From assembly GCA_029667085.1 (NCBI GenBank), contig JARUHJ010000005.1:1-64000 (forward strand): a stretch of 64,000 nucleotides of DNA, written 5' to 3'. The notes below the pieces were generated by a model, which saw nothing but the letters and a program-made list of their open reading frames with translations, searched no databases and was not told the DNA's origin. Below are positions 51,551-60,913 of this stretch, one piece after another (positions within the stretch are counted from its first letter, which is position 1; each line of letters starts with the position of its first letter). The DNA is from Deltaproteobacteria bacterium IMCC39524. GTDB taxonomy: Bacteria; Desulfobacterota; Desulfuromonadia; Desulfuromonadales; BM103. The translations under genes and the position numbers were made by a program.

Positions 51551-52171
51551 TTATTTAGAGACCGGAACAAGAATTTCATTCCTACGCATAAACCAAGGGA
51601 CAAACGGTGCATTGTATCGTGCCCAGATAGGCTCTCCACGAATCATCAGGCCTTCTTTTTGAATCCAGAGATCCAACTTTAACTTGTTCTTCTGATAGTT
51701 CTTTTCACTCCAGAAACCAGAGTATTGAATTGTTGCCATGCGTCTTGTAGGAACTTGCCGCAGCGTCACCAGAGGATTGTCAGGAACAGGGAGGGTTCCC
51801 ATGTCGTAGGATGCGGGCATCATAAAACTGACCACCCATTGATCTCCAGACTTCTGTTGCCCAACCGGAGCAGTCATATCAATCTTCTCACCTGACTGCT
51901 GAGAAACCGGCGCAGTCATGGAGATTTTTGTTTGCGACTGATTGTCCCCGGAAATGTAACGAAACAGTCGCTTGAAAGCGCGACTCCCAGCGTCTTCAAA
52001 GTCTCCTTCAACAAAAGTCTCGGCGAGGAGATGGGGAGCATAATCGCGAACTTCAAAATCGCCTTCGACTTTAACGACTTCGTATGGGGCCTCTTCGATA
52101 GCCATGGCGCTATATGCTCCTGAGAATATGATGACCAACGTGAGAATGATCAGTGGGCTTCGTTGCCTCAT
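51551..52171 (-). CDS. Exported SOUL-family heme-binding protein
   Basis: 206 residues. Signal peptide LIILTLVIIFSGAYSAMA. The SOUL/HEBP fold is recognised from APYEVVKVEGDFEVRDYAPH, FKRLFRYISGDNQ, ISMTAPV twice, and SFMMPASYDM. SOUL proteins bind heme or other tetrapyrroles. In bacteria the role is not settled; heme handling in the periplasm is a guess. It lies between the cytochrome and the second hemerythrin. Confidence 0.88.
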   Translation of the reverse strand: MRQRSPLIILTLVIIFSGAYSAMAIEEAPYEVVKVEGDFEVRDYAPHLLAETFVEGDFEDAGSRAFKRLFRYISGDNQSQTKISMTAPVSQQSGEKIDMTAPVGQQKSGDQWVVSFMMPASYDMGTLPVPDNPLVTLRQVPTRRMATIQYSGFWSEKNYQKNKLKLDLWIQKEGLMIRGEPIWARYNAPFVPWFMRRNEILVPVSK

Positions 52172-52448
52172 TGTCTGCCTCCCATAACCTTTGATGTTAA
52201 ATACAGAAAATACAAGAGGGTTATGTTTATAAGCTTAGCAGTTTTTTAAATGTCAGCACGTTTGTGTGTGATCAGGTTGTTTCGCTGAACACCTTCAAGA
52301 AGAATTCTTAAACACTGACCCTCTTCACTACAAACGCTTCGGGAGCGGGGGCCCTTTGCTTTGACATAGGATAAAAGCCACTATAGGATGTTCATATATA
52401 ACTATTTCGGTTATTTGCCGTTTTCGGACATTAATGAGAGGGTCTTTT

Positions 52449-52853
52449 ATGCCGCTATTTCTCTGGAAGAAAAGTTATGAGATTGGTCTTACTGAGATTG
52501 ATACTCAACACCGCAACCTGGTGGGTATCATTAATGAGCTGTCAGATGCGATGATGAACCAAAAAGGCTACACAGTCGTACCGCACATCCTTGAAAAGCT
52601 GGTGGATTACATCCAATTTCATTTTACAACTGAAGAAGAAATCATGCGAGATACAAAGTATCCGGCCCTTGATGAACATTGTCAGGAGCATCTTGCGATG
52701 ACCACGAAAGTGATTGAGTTCAAAAGGGCCTATGCAAAGAATCACGAAATCAATGTCGTTGAAGTGCTTAACTTTCTGTGCGACTGGCTGAAAGAACACA
52801 TTGTCGTGAGTGACAAGAAATTGAAAGCACACATTCAAACGATGGACGCCTAA
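52449..52853 (+). CDS. Bacteriohemerythrin (second)
   Basis: 134 residues from ATG 52449 (GAGAGGG upstream). Iron ligands: H21 in DTQH, HFTTEEE, the His in HCQEHL, and the last pair in KEHIVVSDKK. The start FLWKKSYEIGLTEIDTQH is typical. It differs much from the one at 50023, so this is not a recent duplicate. It ends before the repeat terminator at 52892. Confidence 0.95.
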   Translation: MPLFLWKKSYEIGLTEIDTQHRNLVGIINELSDAMMNQKGYTVVPHILEKLVDYIQFHFTTEEEIMRDTKYPALDEHCQEHLAMTTKVIEFKRAYAKNHEINVVEVLNFLCDWLKEHIVVSDKKLKAHIQTMDA

Positions 52854-52891
52854 CACCTTAAAGTAACAGCATAATATAATCCACACATCAT

Positions 52892-53030
52892 CAAACCCCA
52901 GCCACCCCGGTTGGGGCTTTTTCATTTCCACTCAAAACAGCCGATCATCCATCCCCTTAAAAGACTTGCCGGTTCTCACTTTCCTCAGCCATCCGCCAGT
53001 TTCACATCAGGACCGAACCTGGAACGGACT
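52892..53030 (+). repeat. GGTTGGGGCT terminator + diverged linker (B7)
   Basis: AACCCCAGCCACCCCGGTTG then GGGCTTTTTCATTTCCACTC ends the hemerythrin gene. Later GTTTCACATCAGGACCGAAC resembles the linker end. The core is absent. Confidence 0.7.
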
Positions 53031-53152
53031 TCCGGTAGCATTTTTCACAAAGTCACACAAACACAGCGGCCCAAAGGATCAACCTTGAGTATTGACAATT
53101 ATCCATGTTAAATTTCGACGCCTGTTCAACATCCGAGTTTTAAGGAATCCAC

Positions 53153-53839
53153 ATGCTTTTGCAGGGGACTTTTGTCAACATAGGCGCAGTGATTGCCGGC
53201 TGCCTGATCGGCCGGCTGGCTGGTCGCTACCTCTCAACCAGGATGCGTCAAACCCTGATGATCGGGCTGGGTCTGGCGGTGCTGCTGATCGGCCTGCAAC
53301 TAGCCCTGCAAAGCAAGCAACTCATGATCGTTATCGGCGGGCTGATCTTTGGTGGTCTGATCGGCGAGATGATAGGCATAGAAAAACGGCTGGAAGAATT
53401 CGGTGAGCGCCTGCAGAAACGTTTCTCAGGAATGGGCAAGATCGCAGAAGGCTTTGTGACCGCGAGCCTGCTTTATTGCGTCGGAGCCATGGCAATCATG
53501 GGTGCACTGCAGGACGGTTTGGGTGGGCCACCGACAATCCTCTATGCGAAAGCAGCTCTCGACGGTGTAGCCTCCATCGCCCTGACTTCCACTCTCGGCA
53601 TCGGGGTCATCTTTTCCGTAATCCCACTCTTGCTCTATCAGGGCGGCATTACCCTGGTCGCAGAGCTTGCTGAAACCATTCTGACCGAACCGGTTATTAC
53701 CGAAATGAATGCTGTCGGTGGTTTACTGATTGTCGCCATCGCTATCGACCTGATGGGCATCAAGCGTTTGCCTGTGGGAAATCTGCTGCCTGCGGTGTTT
53801 GTGGTGGTGGCCCTTGTTTGGGGCTTCGGGATGGCTTAA
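53153..53839 (+). CDS. DUF554 (YqgA-like) membrane protein
   Basis: 228 residues, about seven membrane helices. The start LLQGTFVNIGAVIAGCLIGR and ASLLYCVGAMAIMGALQDGL are the family marks. YqgA/DUF554 proteins are inner-membrane proteins of unknown function, perhaps transporters. It converges with the kinase gene at 53864; only 24 bp separate the stops. Confidence 0.92.
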   Translation: MLLQGTFVNIGAVIAGCLIGRLAGRYLSTRMRQTLMIGLGLAVLLIGLQLALQSKQLMIVIGGLIFGGLIGEMIGIEKRLEEFGERLQKRFSGMGKIAEGFVTASLLYCVGAMAIMGALQDGLGGPPTILYAKAALDGVASIALTSTLGIGVIFSVIPLLLYQGGITLVAELAETILTEPVITEMNAVGGLLIVAIAIDLMGIKRLPVGNLLPAVFVVVALVWGFGMA

Positions 53840-53863
53840 TTGACGATTGCAAAATATCCGAGT

Positions 53864-56164
53864 TCAGCCCGCTTTTTCTTTCTCGGCAGAACCAGGCGAA
53901 GCCCCGGCCGGCGGCACCACCGGCAATGAAACAATAAAACGCGCACCTTTTTCGCTGTTGACGACCTCAATCTGACCGTGATGATGCTCAATAATCCGGT
54001 GAGAGATTGAAAGCCCCAGCCCGGTTCCCTTGGCAAATGTCGAAAAAAACGGATTGAAGATATTGCGCATCACTTCAGGCTTGATTCCTCCCCCGGTATC
54101 CCTGACTTCGACCACCACAGCCTTTTCACCACGTAAAGAACCGGTCCTCGCACTAACAGTTAGAACACCACCCTCGTTCATCACCTGACGGGCGTTGATT
54201 GTCAAGTTCAGAAAGACCTGCCGTAATTGACGATAGTCACCAAGGATCACGGGAAGTTTATGGGCCAGGGCAAAATCGAACTTGATTCCTTGACGATGAC
54301 AATGGTCATATTCGAGATCAAAGATCTCTTGTAGAACATTCTTCAGGTTGCACTCTTCAAAACAAACCAGCTGCTTTTTACTGAAAGAGAGAATGTTGCC
54401 GAGCATCTCCTCCATACGCTTGACCTCGCGCGCTATGATCGCTGCGTATTCGTTAGCTTTCGGCTCTTGCAGCTCTTGTTTGGTGAGGCGCTGAGCAAAA
54501 CCGCCGATGGAAACCAGTGGGTTTCGCAGTTCATGAGCGACTTGTGCGGCCATTTCGCCAAGAACGGCCATTTTTTCACCATGGATCAGCTGTTCCTGGA
54601 TATCCTGCAGATTAGCGTGAGCCATCTCCAGCCGCTTTACCAGGCTGGCATTACCCAGAGCCGACCCCGCCTGGCTGGCAAAAAGTTCCAGAAAACGCTT
54701 CCGCGTCGGCGGGATTTCCTGCAGGCTAAAAGGGTTATCAACAAGCAGGACGCCGATGATCTGGTCACGTCCGGCTAACGGGGCACAGGCGTAGGGACCC
54801 AGCTCAAGGGCTTCTGATAGCTGGCGACCGCCAGCTGGTTCTCCGTCAGGGTCGGCCACCAGAACGACTTCTTCAGAAAGAAAAGCCTTGGCCAGGGCAT
54901 TATCTTCAGCCTCAAGATGAAGACGTTGTTTGACCACTTTTTGGTTAAATTTATCTCTTCGTTGCGCTTCACGAGACTCCTCGTCCAGATGCAGCTGATC
55001 CCACGCCAGGTGATCCTCTCCTGCCGGCAGGACCAAAGAAGCCATATCTAGTGAAACCCCCAGCATCCCTTGCAGCATGCCGGTGCGCTTGTTGACCGTA
55101 AAAAGCGTTGCCCTTTCAAAACCACCGGCTTCGACGCCCGTTGCCGCTGAAAGTGTAAGATGGGCCAATTCGTCCAGGTTGAGTGTACTGTGCATGGCCC
55201 TGGACATGCGGTAGAGCAACGACGCTTCCTGATGAGCGACTTCCTGCTTCTTTTCAGCAATCACACGTCGCTGCAGTTCCTGATTCAACTCTTCATAAGA
55301 CTGCTCGACATCTTTGAAAAGACTCGCAAAAGGAGAGCGGAGTGTTCCTTCAACCATGACGTAATAAACAAGTACAGCACTGCCCAGTTTGCAATAGTGA
55401 CCGAGTAAATGTAAGCGGCCATAGACACCCGCATCAAGAATGACTATCAACTCCGACAGGGTCGTCATGAAGATCGCGAGTGAGAACAAAACAGTAAGAT
55501 GTTGAGTCAGGTATCGACTACGGAACACAAGCAAAAAAGCCGAAAGACAGAATAAGCCGATGATGGCATATTCAAAATTCTCCTTGAAGCGAGAGAAGCC
55601 TTGCCCTTCTACAATACAGCTCGGGAAGATTTCAATCGGCCACACCAGCGCCAGGCAACCAATGCCGCCTAGCAGGAAGCCAAACAGCCATTCCTTGTCG
55701 GTAAAATAATCTCTACGCCCCAGGCTGAAGATCGCGCAGAGGAAAGCAAAAGCACCCAGAGTTCTGCTGATCAACCACAATTGAGTAGCCATATCGGGGC
55801 TGAGAGCAGAGGCAATCGGCACGCTTAGTGAGGCTAACAGCAGCAGGAGATCAACCAACCCTGTAACAAACAATCCGACCCCTAAGATCAGAAAGAACTG
55901 CCTGCGCACCAGTTGCCGGGTATTCCACCCGATCAGGAAGACTGCTACCAACAATATAATACTGGAGATTTCTACCAGGGCATGAACCAGCGGGAGACTA
56001 AAACGACTGAGCAAAACAAGAAAAAGGCCGACAGACATAAAAGATGTCAGCCCGGCCTTGAGAGATAAGCGAGGGAGAATTGAAGAAAAGTCTATAACAG
56101 AGGGGTACTGTTGCGAGGCCTCTGTGTCGTTGAGTGGTCCCGATTGATCGACCGGCATGACCAC
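53864..56164 (-). CDS. Membrane GAF-domain sensor histidine kinase
   Basis: 766 residues. About eight membrane helices (about 30-275), a short coiled coil (EQSYEELNQELQRRVIAEKK), a GAF domain (about 325-510), HisKA with QVAHELRNPLVSIGG, and HATPase with NLTINARQVM, DTGGGI and GTGLGLSI. The architecture is like PilS/ZraS-type NtrB kinases that pair with sigma-54 regulators; no regulator is adjacent. The gene next to it encodes a DksA-like protein, 29 nt upstream on the same strand. Confidence 0.9.
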   Translation of the reverse strand: MVMPVDQSGPLNDTEASQQYPSVIDFSSILPRLSLKAGLTSFMSVGLFLVLLSRFSLPLVHALVEISSIILLVAVFLIGWNTRQLVRRQFFLILGVGLFVTGLVDLLLLLASLSVPIASALSPDMATQLWLISRTLGAFAFLCAIFSLGRRDYFTDKEWLFGFLLGGIGCLALVWPIEIFPSCIVEGQGFSRFKENFEYAIIGLFCLSAFLLVFRSRYLTQHLTVLFSLAIFMTTLSELIVILDAGVYGRLHLLGHYCKLGSAVLVYYVMVEGTLRSPFASLFKDVEQSYEELNQELQRRVIAEKKQEVAHQEASLLYRMSRAMHSTLNLDELAHLTLSAATGVEAGGFERATLFTVNKRTGMLQGMLGVSLDMASLVLPAGEDHLAWDQLHLDEESREAQRRDKFNQKVVKQRLHLEAEDNALAKAFLSEEVVLVADPDGEPAGGRQLSEALELGPYACAPLAGRDQIIGVLLVDNPFSLQEIPPTRKRFLELFASQAGSALGNASLVKRLEMAHANLQDIQEQLIHGEKMAVLGEMAAQVAHELRNPLVSIGGFAQRLTKQELQEPKANEYAAIIAREVKRMEEMLGNILSFSKKQLVCFEECNLKNVLQEIFDLEYDHCHRQGIKFDFALAHKLPVILGDYRQLRQVFLNLTINARQVMNEGGVLTVSARTGSLRGEKAVVVEVRDTGGGIKPEVMRNIFNPFFSTFAKGTGLGLSISHRIIEHHHGQIEVVNSEKGARFIVSLPVVPPAGASPGSAEKEKAG

Positions 56165-56193
56165 CTCCTGTCTGCCGGTGAAGACTGGTTGGA

Positions 56194-56550
56194 TCAGCCG
56201 ATTTTTTCCTGGCGCTCCTGCTCAGTCTTGCACTCGATGCACAAGGTAGTGACCGGTCGTGCCTTCAGGCGCGCTTCACCGATCTGGTCGCCGCAATCTT
56301 CACATTCGCCAAAGTCTCCGGCCTCAATACGATCGAGCGCCTCGCGGATTTTGCCTATCAAGCGGCGCTCGCGATCACGGATTCGCAGCTCGAAATTGCG
56401 ATCAGACTCCAACGATGCACGATCAGTAGGATCAGGGAAGTTGGTCTTTTCGTCAGTCATCTCTGAAACCGTCTTACCGGCATCGTGTAACAACTGATCC
56501 ATCTGTTCCTGAAGGAGCTCTTGGAACTCCTCCAACTTCTTTTTATTCAT
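56194..56550 (-). CDS. TraR/DksA-family zinc-finger regulator
   Basis: 118 residues. A coiled coil (LEEFQELLQEQMDQLLHDAG), the DPTDRAS tip region that in DksA reaches the RNA polymerase secondary channel, and a four-Cys zinc finger CEDCG...CIEC. A DksA-like protein acts with ppGpp on transcription, here perhaps one of several paralogues. AAGGAG stands before the ATG. It may be cotranscribed with the kinase gene downstream. Confidence 0.9.
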   Translation of the reverse strand: MNKKKLEEFQELLQEQMDQLLHDAGKTVSEMTDEKTNFPDPTDRASLESDRNFELRIRDRERRLIGKIREALDRIEAGDFGECEDCGDQIGEARLKARPVTTLCIECKTEQERQEKIG

Positions 56551-56621
56551 AAAAAACTCCTTGACTGAACGGGCACAAATTAAATGAATTTGATCAACAA
56601 GTCAACTTAAATGCCCACCCA

Positions 56622-57140
56622 TCATCTGAACTGAGCAATCAGAACATAGACCAGAGCAACAACGGCAAACCAAACCGTAAAAACATCAGCATGCCTGAGA
56701 GGCGGTTGCTTCGCCAACTGTCGAGTTGCTTCGGTCACGCAGCCTTCGGGAACAGCAGCAATCAGACCCTCTAGCAAAGCGGAAAAGTCCTGGTAGGAGT
56801 TGGAAATAATCAAAAAAACGTCAGGGCCTGCCATCAGCGTCATGAACACCCGACTGCGAACCCGAACCGTATCCAGTTCAGTCACGTCGGAAAACAACAC
56901 CCGTCGCTGCCGAAAAGGCCGAAAGGCGGTCACACCCTCCTGATCAACGACCACACGACGGAACGCAGTTTCTACAAAAATCACCACCAGGGGCATGATC
57001 AGGCCAGCCAGAATAACCACCTTGGCAATCGCCTGACCCTGAACGAGGCAGATGACCAGCAAAACGGCTGTTAAAACAATCACCAACGCCATCGGAAAAA
57101 CAAAGGTTCGGCGAATTATAAAGGTCCGGGTCGGATTCAC
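56622..57140 (-). CDS. Membrane protein with a bacterial PH-like domain
   Basis: 172 residues. Two N-terminal helices ([37 protein letters not shown]), a soluble middle part with [20 protein letters not shown] and [13 protein letters not shown] (bPH-like), and a C-terminal helix. Function unknown. Its start overlaps the moaC stop by 4 nt, so it is translated with moaC. Confidence 0.75.
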   Translation of the reverse strand: MNPTRTFIIRRTFVFPMALVIVLTAVLLVICLVQGQAIAKVVILAGLIMPLVVIFVETAFRRVVVDQEGVTAFRPFRQRRVLFSDVTELDTVRVRSRVFMTLMAGPDVFLIISNSYQDFSALLEGLIAAVPEGCVTEATRQLAKQPPLRHADVFTVWFAVVALVYVLIAQFR

Positions 57141-57628
57141 TTGGCCGACTCCCCGGAATTAACAAAGTGACCGCTGCGACCACCTTTTTTTTCCGCCAAA
57201 CGCACATGATCAATCGTCATAGCTTTATCAACGGCCTTGCACATATCATAAATCGTCAAGGCTGCGGCCGAAACAGCCGTCAAGGCTTCCATCTCCACAC
57301 CTGTCTGACCATTCACCTTGACCGTTGCTTCGATGCCGACACTTGCATTGTCCCGATCTGGAGTAAACTCAACAGTCACGCTGTTAATCAGCAGAGGATG
57401 ACAAAGAGGAATCAACTCAGAAGTTTTCTTGGCCGCCATAATACCCGCCAGGCGGGCCACAGCCAAGACGTCACCCTTCTCTACCTTGTTCTCAAGAATA
57501 CGCGCCAGGGTTTCCGGCTGCATCCTTACTTCACCACGGGCAACAGCGACCCTGCGGGTGTTCTCTTTTTCACCCACGTCCACCATGATGGCCTTGCCTT
57601 CGCTATCGAAATGAGTCAACTCACTCAT
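57137..57628 (-). CDS. moaC: Cyclic pyranopterin monophosphate synthase MoaC
   Basis: 163 residues, full length. Family motifs: [68 protein letters not shown] and CKAVDKAM. It makes cyclic pyranopterin monophosphate in molybdenum cofactor synthesis. It lies after radA (gap 36 nt with the palindrome TAGCGCTAAGCGCTA) and before the PH-like gene. No other moa gene is in the window. Confidence 0.96.
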   Translation of the reverse strand: MSELTHFDSEGKAIMVDVGEKENTRRVAVARGEVRMQPETLARILENKVEKGDVLAVARLAGIMAAKKTSELIPLCHPLLINSVTVEFTPDRDNASVGIEATVKVNGQTGVEMEALTAVSAAALTIYDMCKAVDKAMTIDHVRLAEKKGGRSGHFVNSGESAK

Positions 57629-57664
57629 CGCTCGTTCCTCGCTTTTGTAGCGCTAAGCGCTACG

Positions 57665-59035
57665 TTAGTTAAACAGATATTCCATTGCCTCAGCGGCACT
57701 GCGTACCCCGATCAATTTGATTCCTTTTGGCTTCTCGAGGTTTTTCAGGTTGCCTGCCGGCAGCAGACAACAGTTGAAACCGAGCCGGGCCGCTTCATTC
57801 ACCCGCATCTCCGGACGGGAGACGGCACGCACCTCCCCGGTCAAGCCAACTTCGCCAAACAACACGGTGCGCTCATCAATCGGCCGATTAAGATGGCTCG
57901 AAGCCAGGGCAGCAACCACACCAAGATCGACAGCAGGCTCGGCAAGTCGCACCCCTCCGGCAACATTAACAAAAATATCCTGAGCCAACAGAGAGTAACC
58001 AACCTTCTTTTCCAGCACCGCCACCAACAGCGACACCCGGTTGGAATCTATGCCCATCGTCGTACGCCGTGGATTACCTTGGGCAGTACCAGAGACCAGC
58101 GCCTGCAACTCCACCAGGATCGGCCGTGTCCCTTCAATGGCAGAAACAACGACACTTCCGGCGGCATCTTCCGGGCGTTCCGCCAGGAACAGCTCCGAAG
58201 GATTCGGCACCTCGCTCAAGCCGGCGTCCTTCATTTCAAAAACACCGATCTCGTTGGTTGAGCCAAAGCGGTTTTTCACCGCACGCAGGATCCGGTAAGG
58301 GTGTCCGGCATCACCTTCGAAATAAAGCACCGTATCGACCATATGTTCGAGCATACGCGGTCCTGCAATCGAACCGTCTTTGGTCACATGTCCAACAATG
58401 AAGGTCGGGATATCTTCCCCTTTGGCCAGATGCATCAGCCGAGCAGCGCACTCGCGGACCTGACTGACGCTGCCCGGAGCCGATTCCAGGGCCGCCGTAA
58501 AAACCGTCTGGATCGAATCGACCACCAGAAAAGCCGGTTTAAGCTCTCTGACCCGTTCAAGCACGCCTTCCAGTGAAGTCTCTGCAAGCAGGTAGAGGTC
58601 TTCCGCCACCACGCCAAGACGCCCCGCACGTAGCTTGACCTGGCGGGTCGACTCTTCTGCGGTCACGTAAAGAACAGGGCCTGCCTTGGTCCAGCGTCCG
58701 GCCGCCTGCAGCAGCAAGGTTGACTTGCCGATACCGGGGTCGCCACCGATCAGGGTGAATGAGCCGGGCACAACACCGCCACCGAGGACGCGGTCAAATT
58801 CAGCAATGCCGCAATGCAAACGATCTTCGTCAGTCGAAGAGACCTCGGCAAGACGTACCGGGTTGCTTTCTGAGCGCAGAGGAACGATCTTGCCGCCCTT
58901 TTTGGCGACGGTCACAGTCTCTTCAACCAGGGAGTTCCATTGGCCGCAATCGGGGCATTTACCGAGCCACTTGGGGCTTTGTAACCCGCACTGCTGACAG
59001 CTGTAGATGGTCTTCTGTTTCAAGGAGAACCTCAT
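57665..59035 (-). CDS. radA: DNA repair protein RadA (Sms)
   Basis: 456 residues. An N-terminal zinc finger CQQCGLQSPKWLGKCPDCGQ, RecA-like core with Walker A GDPGIGKST and Walker B FLVVDSIQTV, the RadA motif KNRFG, and a Lon-like C-terminal domain (VNVAGGVRLAEPAVDLGVVA). It helps branch migration and repair of recombination intermediates. The ATG at 59035 was chosen over a TTG three codons upstream; neither has a strong ribosome binding site. Confidence 0.96.
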   Translation of the reverse strand: MRFSLKQKTIYSCQQCGLQSPKWLGKCPDCGQWNSLVEETVTVAKKGGKIVPLRSESNPVRLAEVSSTDEDRLHCGIAEFDRVLGGGVVPGSFTLIGGDPGIGKSTLLLQAAGRWTKAGPVLYVTAEESTRQVKLRAGRLGVVAEDLYLLAETSLEGVLERVRELKPAFLVVDSIQTVFTAALESAPGSVSQVRECAARLMHLAKGEDIPTFIVGHVTKDGSIAGPRMLEHMVDTVLYFEGDAGHPYRILRAVKNRFGSTNEIGVFEMKDAGLSEVPNPSELFLAERPEDAAGSVVVSAIEGTRPILVELQALVSGTAQGNPRRTTMGIDSNRVSLLVAVLEKKVGYSLLAQDIFVNVAGGVRLAEPAVDLGVVAALASSHLNRPIDERTVLFGEVGLTGEVRAVSRPEMRVNEAARLGFNCCLLPAGNLKNLEKPKGIKLIGVRSAAEAMEYLFN

Positions 59036-59269
59036 TGTTTGCAAAAGATCTCATTTTAGGCGTCCCGGTTATGAGTGTCAACGAAAGTTGCCATTGCTTT
59101 AGAAGTGTTCCATCAATATAAACTCTACTTTCGGGTGGCTTTTTGTTTGCTGTTTCGTGCGGACAAAAGCTAAAGCACCATCCGGGAGCGCAACACTTGA
59201 ATTAAGGGCAGACCGGGACTAGGAGGGGAAGCTTTGCTATAAAGTGTGGGGGCCCAACAAAAAAGGGGC

Positions 59270-59293
59270 CGAAGCATTACTGCCCCGGCCCTT
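59270..59293 (-). terminator. Terminator of the heme-domain gene
   Basis: On the minus strand GGGCCG pairs with CGGCCC, followed by CTTTTTTG, about 20 bp after the stop. Confidence 0.75.
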
Positions 59294-59313
59294 TCCCAAT
59301 GCAACAATTCCTG

Positions 59314-60204
59314 TTACTGAAACTTCAAACGCAAAGGCTCTGAAATTCTGCCACGGCCATAGAAGTTAGGGCTGTTCTCAACATGAGGCCTGCCGTAGAG
59401 ACTGAAAATCGAAACACCGAACAGGTAATCTTTGCCCGAGGCTGGCTCAAACTGCAAGTCATCGTCATGACCAGTATTCAAAGCACGGGCATATTCAACC
59501 GTACGAAAACCACCCTTCCAGGTACCCTTGGCATGCACATCAGCCCGGCTTCCTTCAGGCGTGGAGGCTGGATAACGATCCACCAGGTCACCTTGGTACT
59601 CGGTGAGCGTTTTAAGTTCTTTGTAGGCAGCCTTGCCGGCATCGCTGTAACGACCCAGATGGCGTGCTTTGCCACTCGTGCTGGTTAATTCAGTCGATTT
59701 CTTGATGGGCTGTGATGCTAGAACCTGGGACTTATCGTCAGCATAACCGGCAGGATTGGTTCGATTCGCTTTCCAATACCAGATATCTGCTCGATAATCG
59801 TCATCAGAAAAATTGGACAAATTTACATCATGATCCATCATATTCCACTTGAATACGAAGGTATCCTCACGATGTAAACCTGATTCATATTTTTTCTCGA
59901 CAGCGTTCCAAACCCAGGGCTTGTGCAAAAAATTCTCTGCTGAATCGGGGAATTGCACCAGAAAAAAAACCTGGTCTTCAGTATAAACAGAACGAATCAA
60001 AATATTTGTTCCCGAGGCGGAATCTTTAACTGTTACCGGCTTCACCATTGCCCATACAGCATCCTGGCCAGCGCCATCAACCTCAGGAGCTGTTTGAACC
60101 TTCACTGATGGAATTTCAAGTTCGGCAGCAGCCACTCCCAACAGAGGGAAGAGGCAAACCATAACAGAACAAACCAGAAGCTTTCCGAAACACCACATTT
60201 TCAA
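59314..60204 (-). CDS. Exported ethylbenzene-dehydrogenase-type heme-binding domain protein
   Basis: 296 residues. Signal peptide LLVCSVMVCLFPLLGVAAA. The rest is one EB_dh domain as in the gamma subunits of ethylbenzene and DMSO-reductase-family enzymes: PEVDGAGQDAVWAMVKPVTV, FLVQFPDS, HREDTFVFKWNM, YRADIWYWKANRTNPAGYAD, and KGTWKGGFRTVEYARAL. Such domains bind heme b with a Met/Lys pair. It is a single gene without molybdoenzyme partners, so it may be a stand-alone periplasmic electron carrier. GGGGAGG stands before the ATG. Confidence 0.85.
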   Translation of the reverse strand: MKMWCFGKLLVCSVMVCLFPLLGVAAAELEIPSVKVQTAPEVDGAGQDAVWAMVKPVTVKDSASGTNILIRSVYTEDQVFFLVQFPDSAENFLHKPWVWNAVEKKYESGLHREDTFVFKWNMMDHDVNLSNFSDDDYRADIWYWKANRTNPAGYADDKSQVLASQPIKKSTELTSTSGKARHLGRYSDAGKAAYKELKTLTEYQGDLVDRYPASTPEGSRADVHAKGTWKGGFRTVEYARALNTGHDDDLQFEPASGKDYLFGVSIFSLYGRPHVENSPNFYGRGRISEPLRLKFQ

Positions 60205-60601
60205 ACCTCCCCTTATTTAAGATTGGTGACTTTGCAACGCCTTAATTTTTTACACAAGTCTTTACAAATCAACTCCTACTAAACTGAAATTCAATAAACC
60301 AAGAGTTACTTCAATGCATAGACCTAAAGCAAGTTTTTCATGCAAAAACTAGCGAATACACTGAAGACAGTGTCTCAAAAACCAACAAAGGGGATTTTTT
60401 TACATTTTTTTTAGAAAAAACCTCACACCCAAAACCCTTTACCTTTCTGGACTTCCGAGGCTCTTTCTCTTTTAAAAACAGTATTTTACAAAAAACACCC
60501 TATTGACGAGAACAACAAGTGGTCTTACCATTACATCACAACCTACCCACAGTCTTCGTGAACCTTCGAATTCTGTGAACTTTAAAGAATGAGGCAAAAC
60601 C
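60205..60601. other. Divergent intergenic region
   Basis: AT-rich, about 400 bp, with a T-rich run near 60395-60415. It should hold promoters for the heme-domain gene (minus) and the 75-aa gene (plus). No gene or known motif seen. Confidence 0.4.
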
Positions 60602-60829
60602 ATGACTATCCTACCACTAATGATGACCAAAGCTGCAAAAGCCCTTTTCCAGAGTCTCCGCGAAACCACCTATGATGACATGGCTCATCAGGCTTCTGAC
60701 TGGATTCCAGAAGAAGCCCGGACAGAATCGACTGCTCGCGAAAGGCAGCCCATCAAGCTTGATTTTGCAGTGCCTAAGAAGAATCGTCTGGCCTGGATTC
60801 GCCGGTCCATCCAGCACCTGCCTCACTAA
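60602..60829 (+). CDS. 75-aa protein of unknown function
   Basis: 75 residues. GAGGC stands 7 nt before the ATG and a strong terminator follows, so it looks like a real single-gene transcript. The first half is helical (MMTKAAKALFQSLRETTYDD), the middle has ASDWIPEEAR, and the last part is basic (KKNRLAWIRRSIQHLPH). No signal peptide, no Cys. I do not recognise it. A basic amphipathic end might bind RNA or membrane; that is a guess. Confidence 0.55.
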   Translation: MTILPLMMTKAAKALFQSLRETTYDDMAHQASDWIPEEARTESTARERQPIKLDFAVPKKNRLAWIRRSIQHLPH

Positions 60830-60849
60830 GTAAAGATGATTTTCGTACA

Positions 60850-60882
60850 AAAAAGGCGATGCCGTGCGGCATCGCCTTTTTT
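60850..60882. terminator. Bidirectional terminator between the 75-aa gene and recQ
   Basis: GGCGATGCC (60855-60863) and GGCATCGCC (60868-60876) form a strong stem, with A-run before and T-run after, so it works for both converging genes. Confidence 0.9.
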
Positions 60883-60913
60883 AATCAAGCCTGCTTATCA
60901 AAACGCCTGAAAA

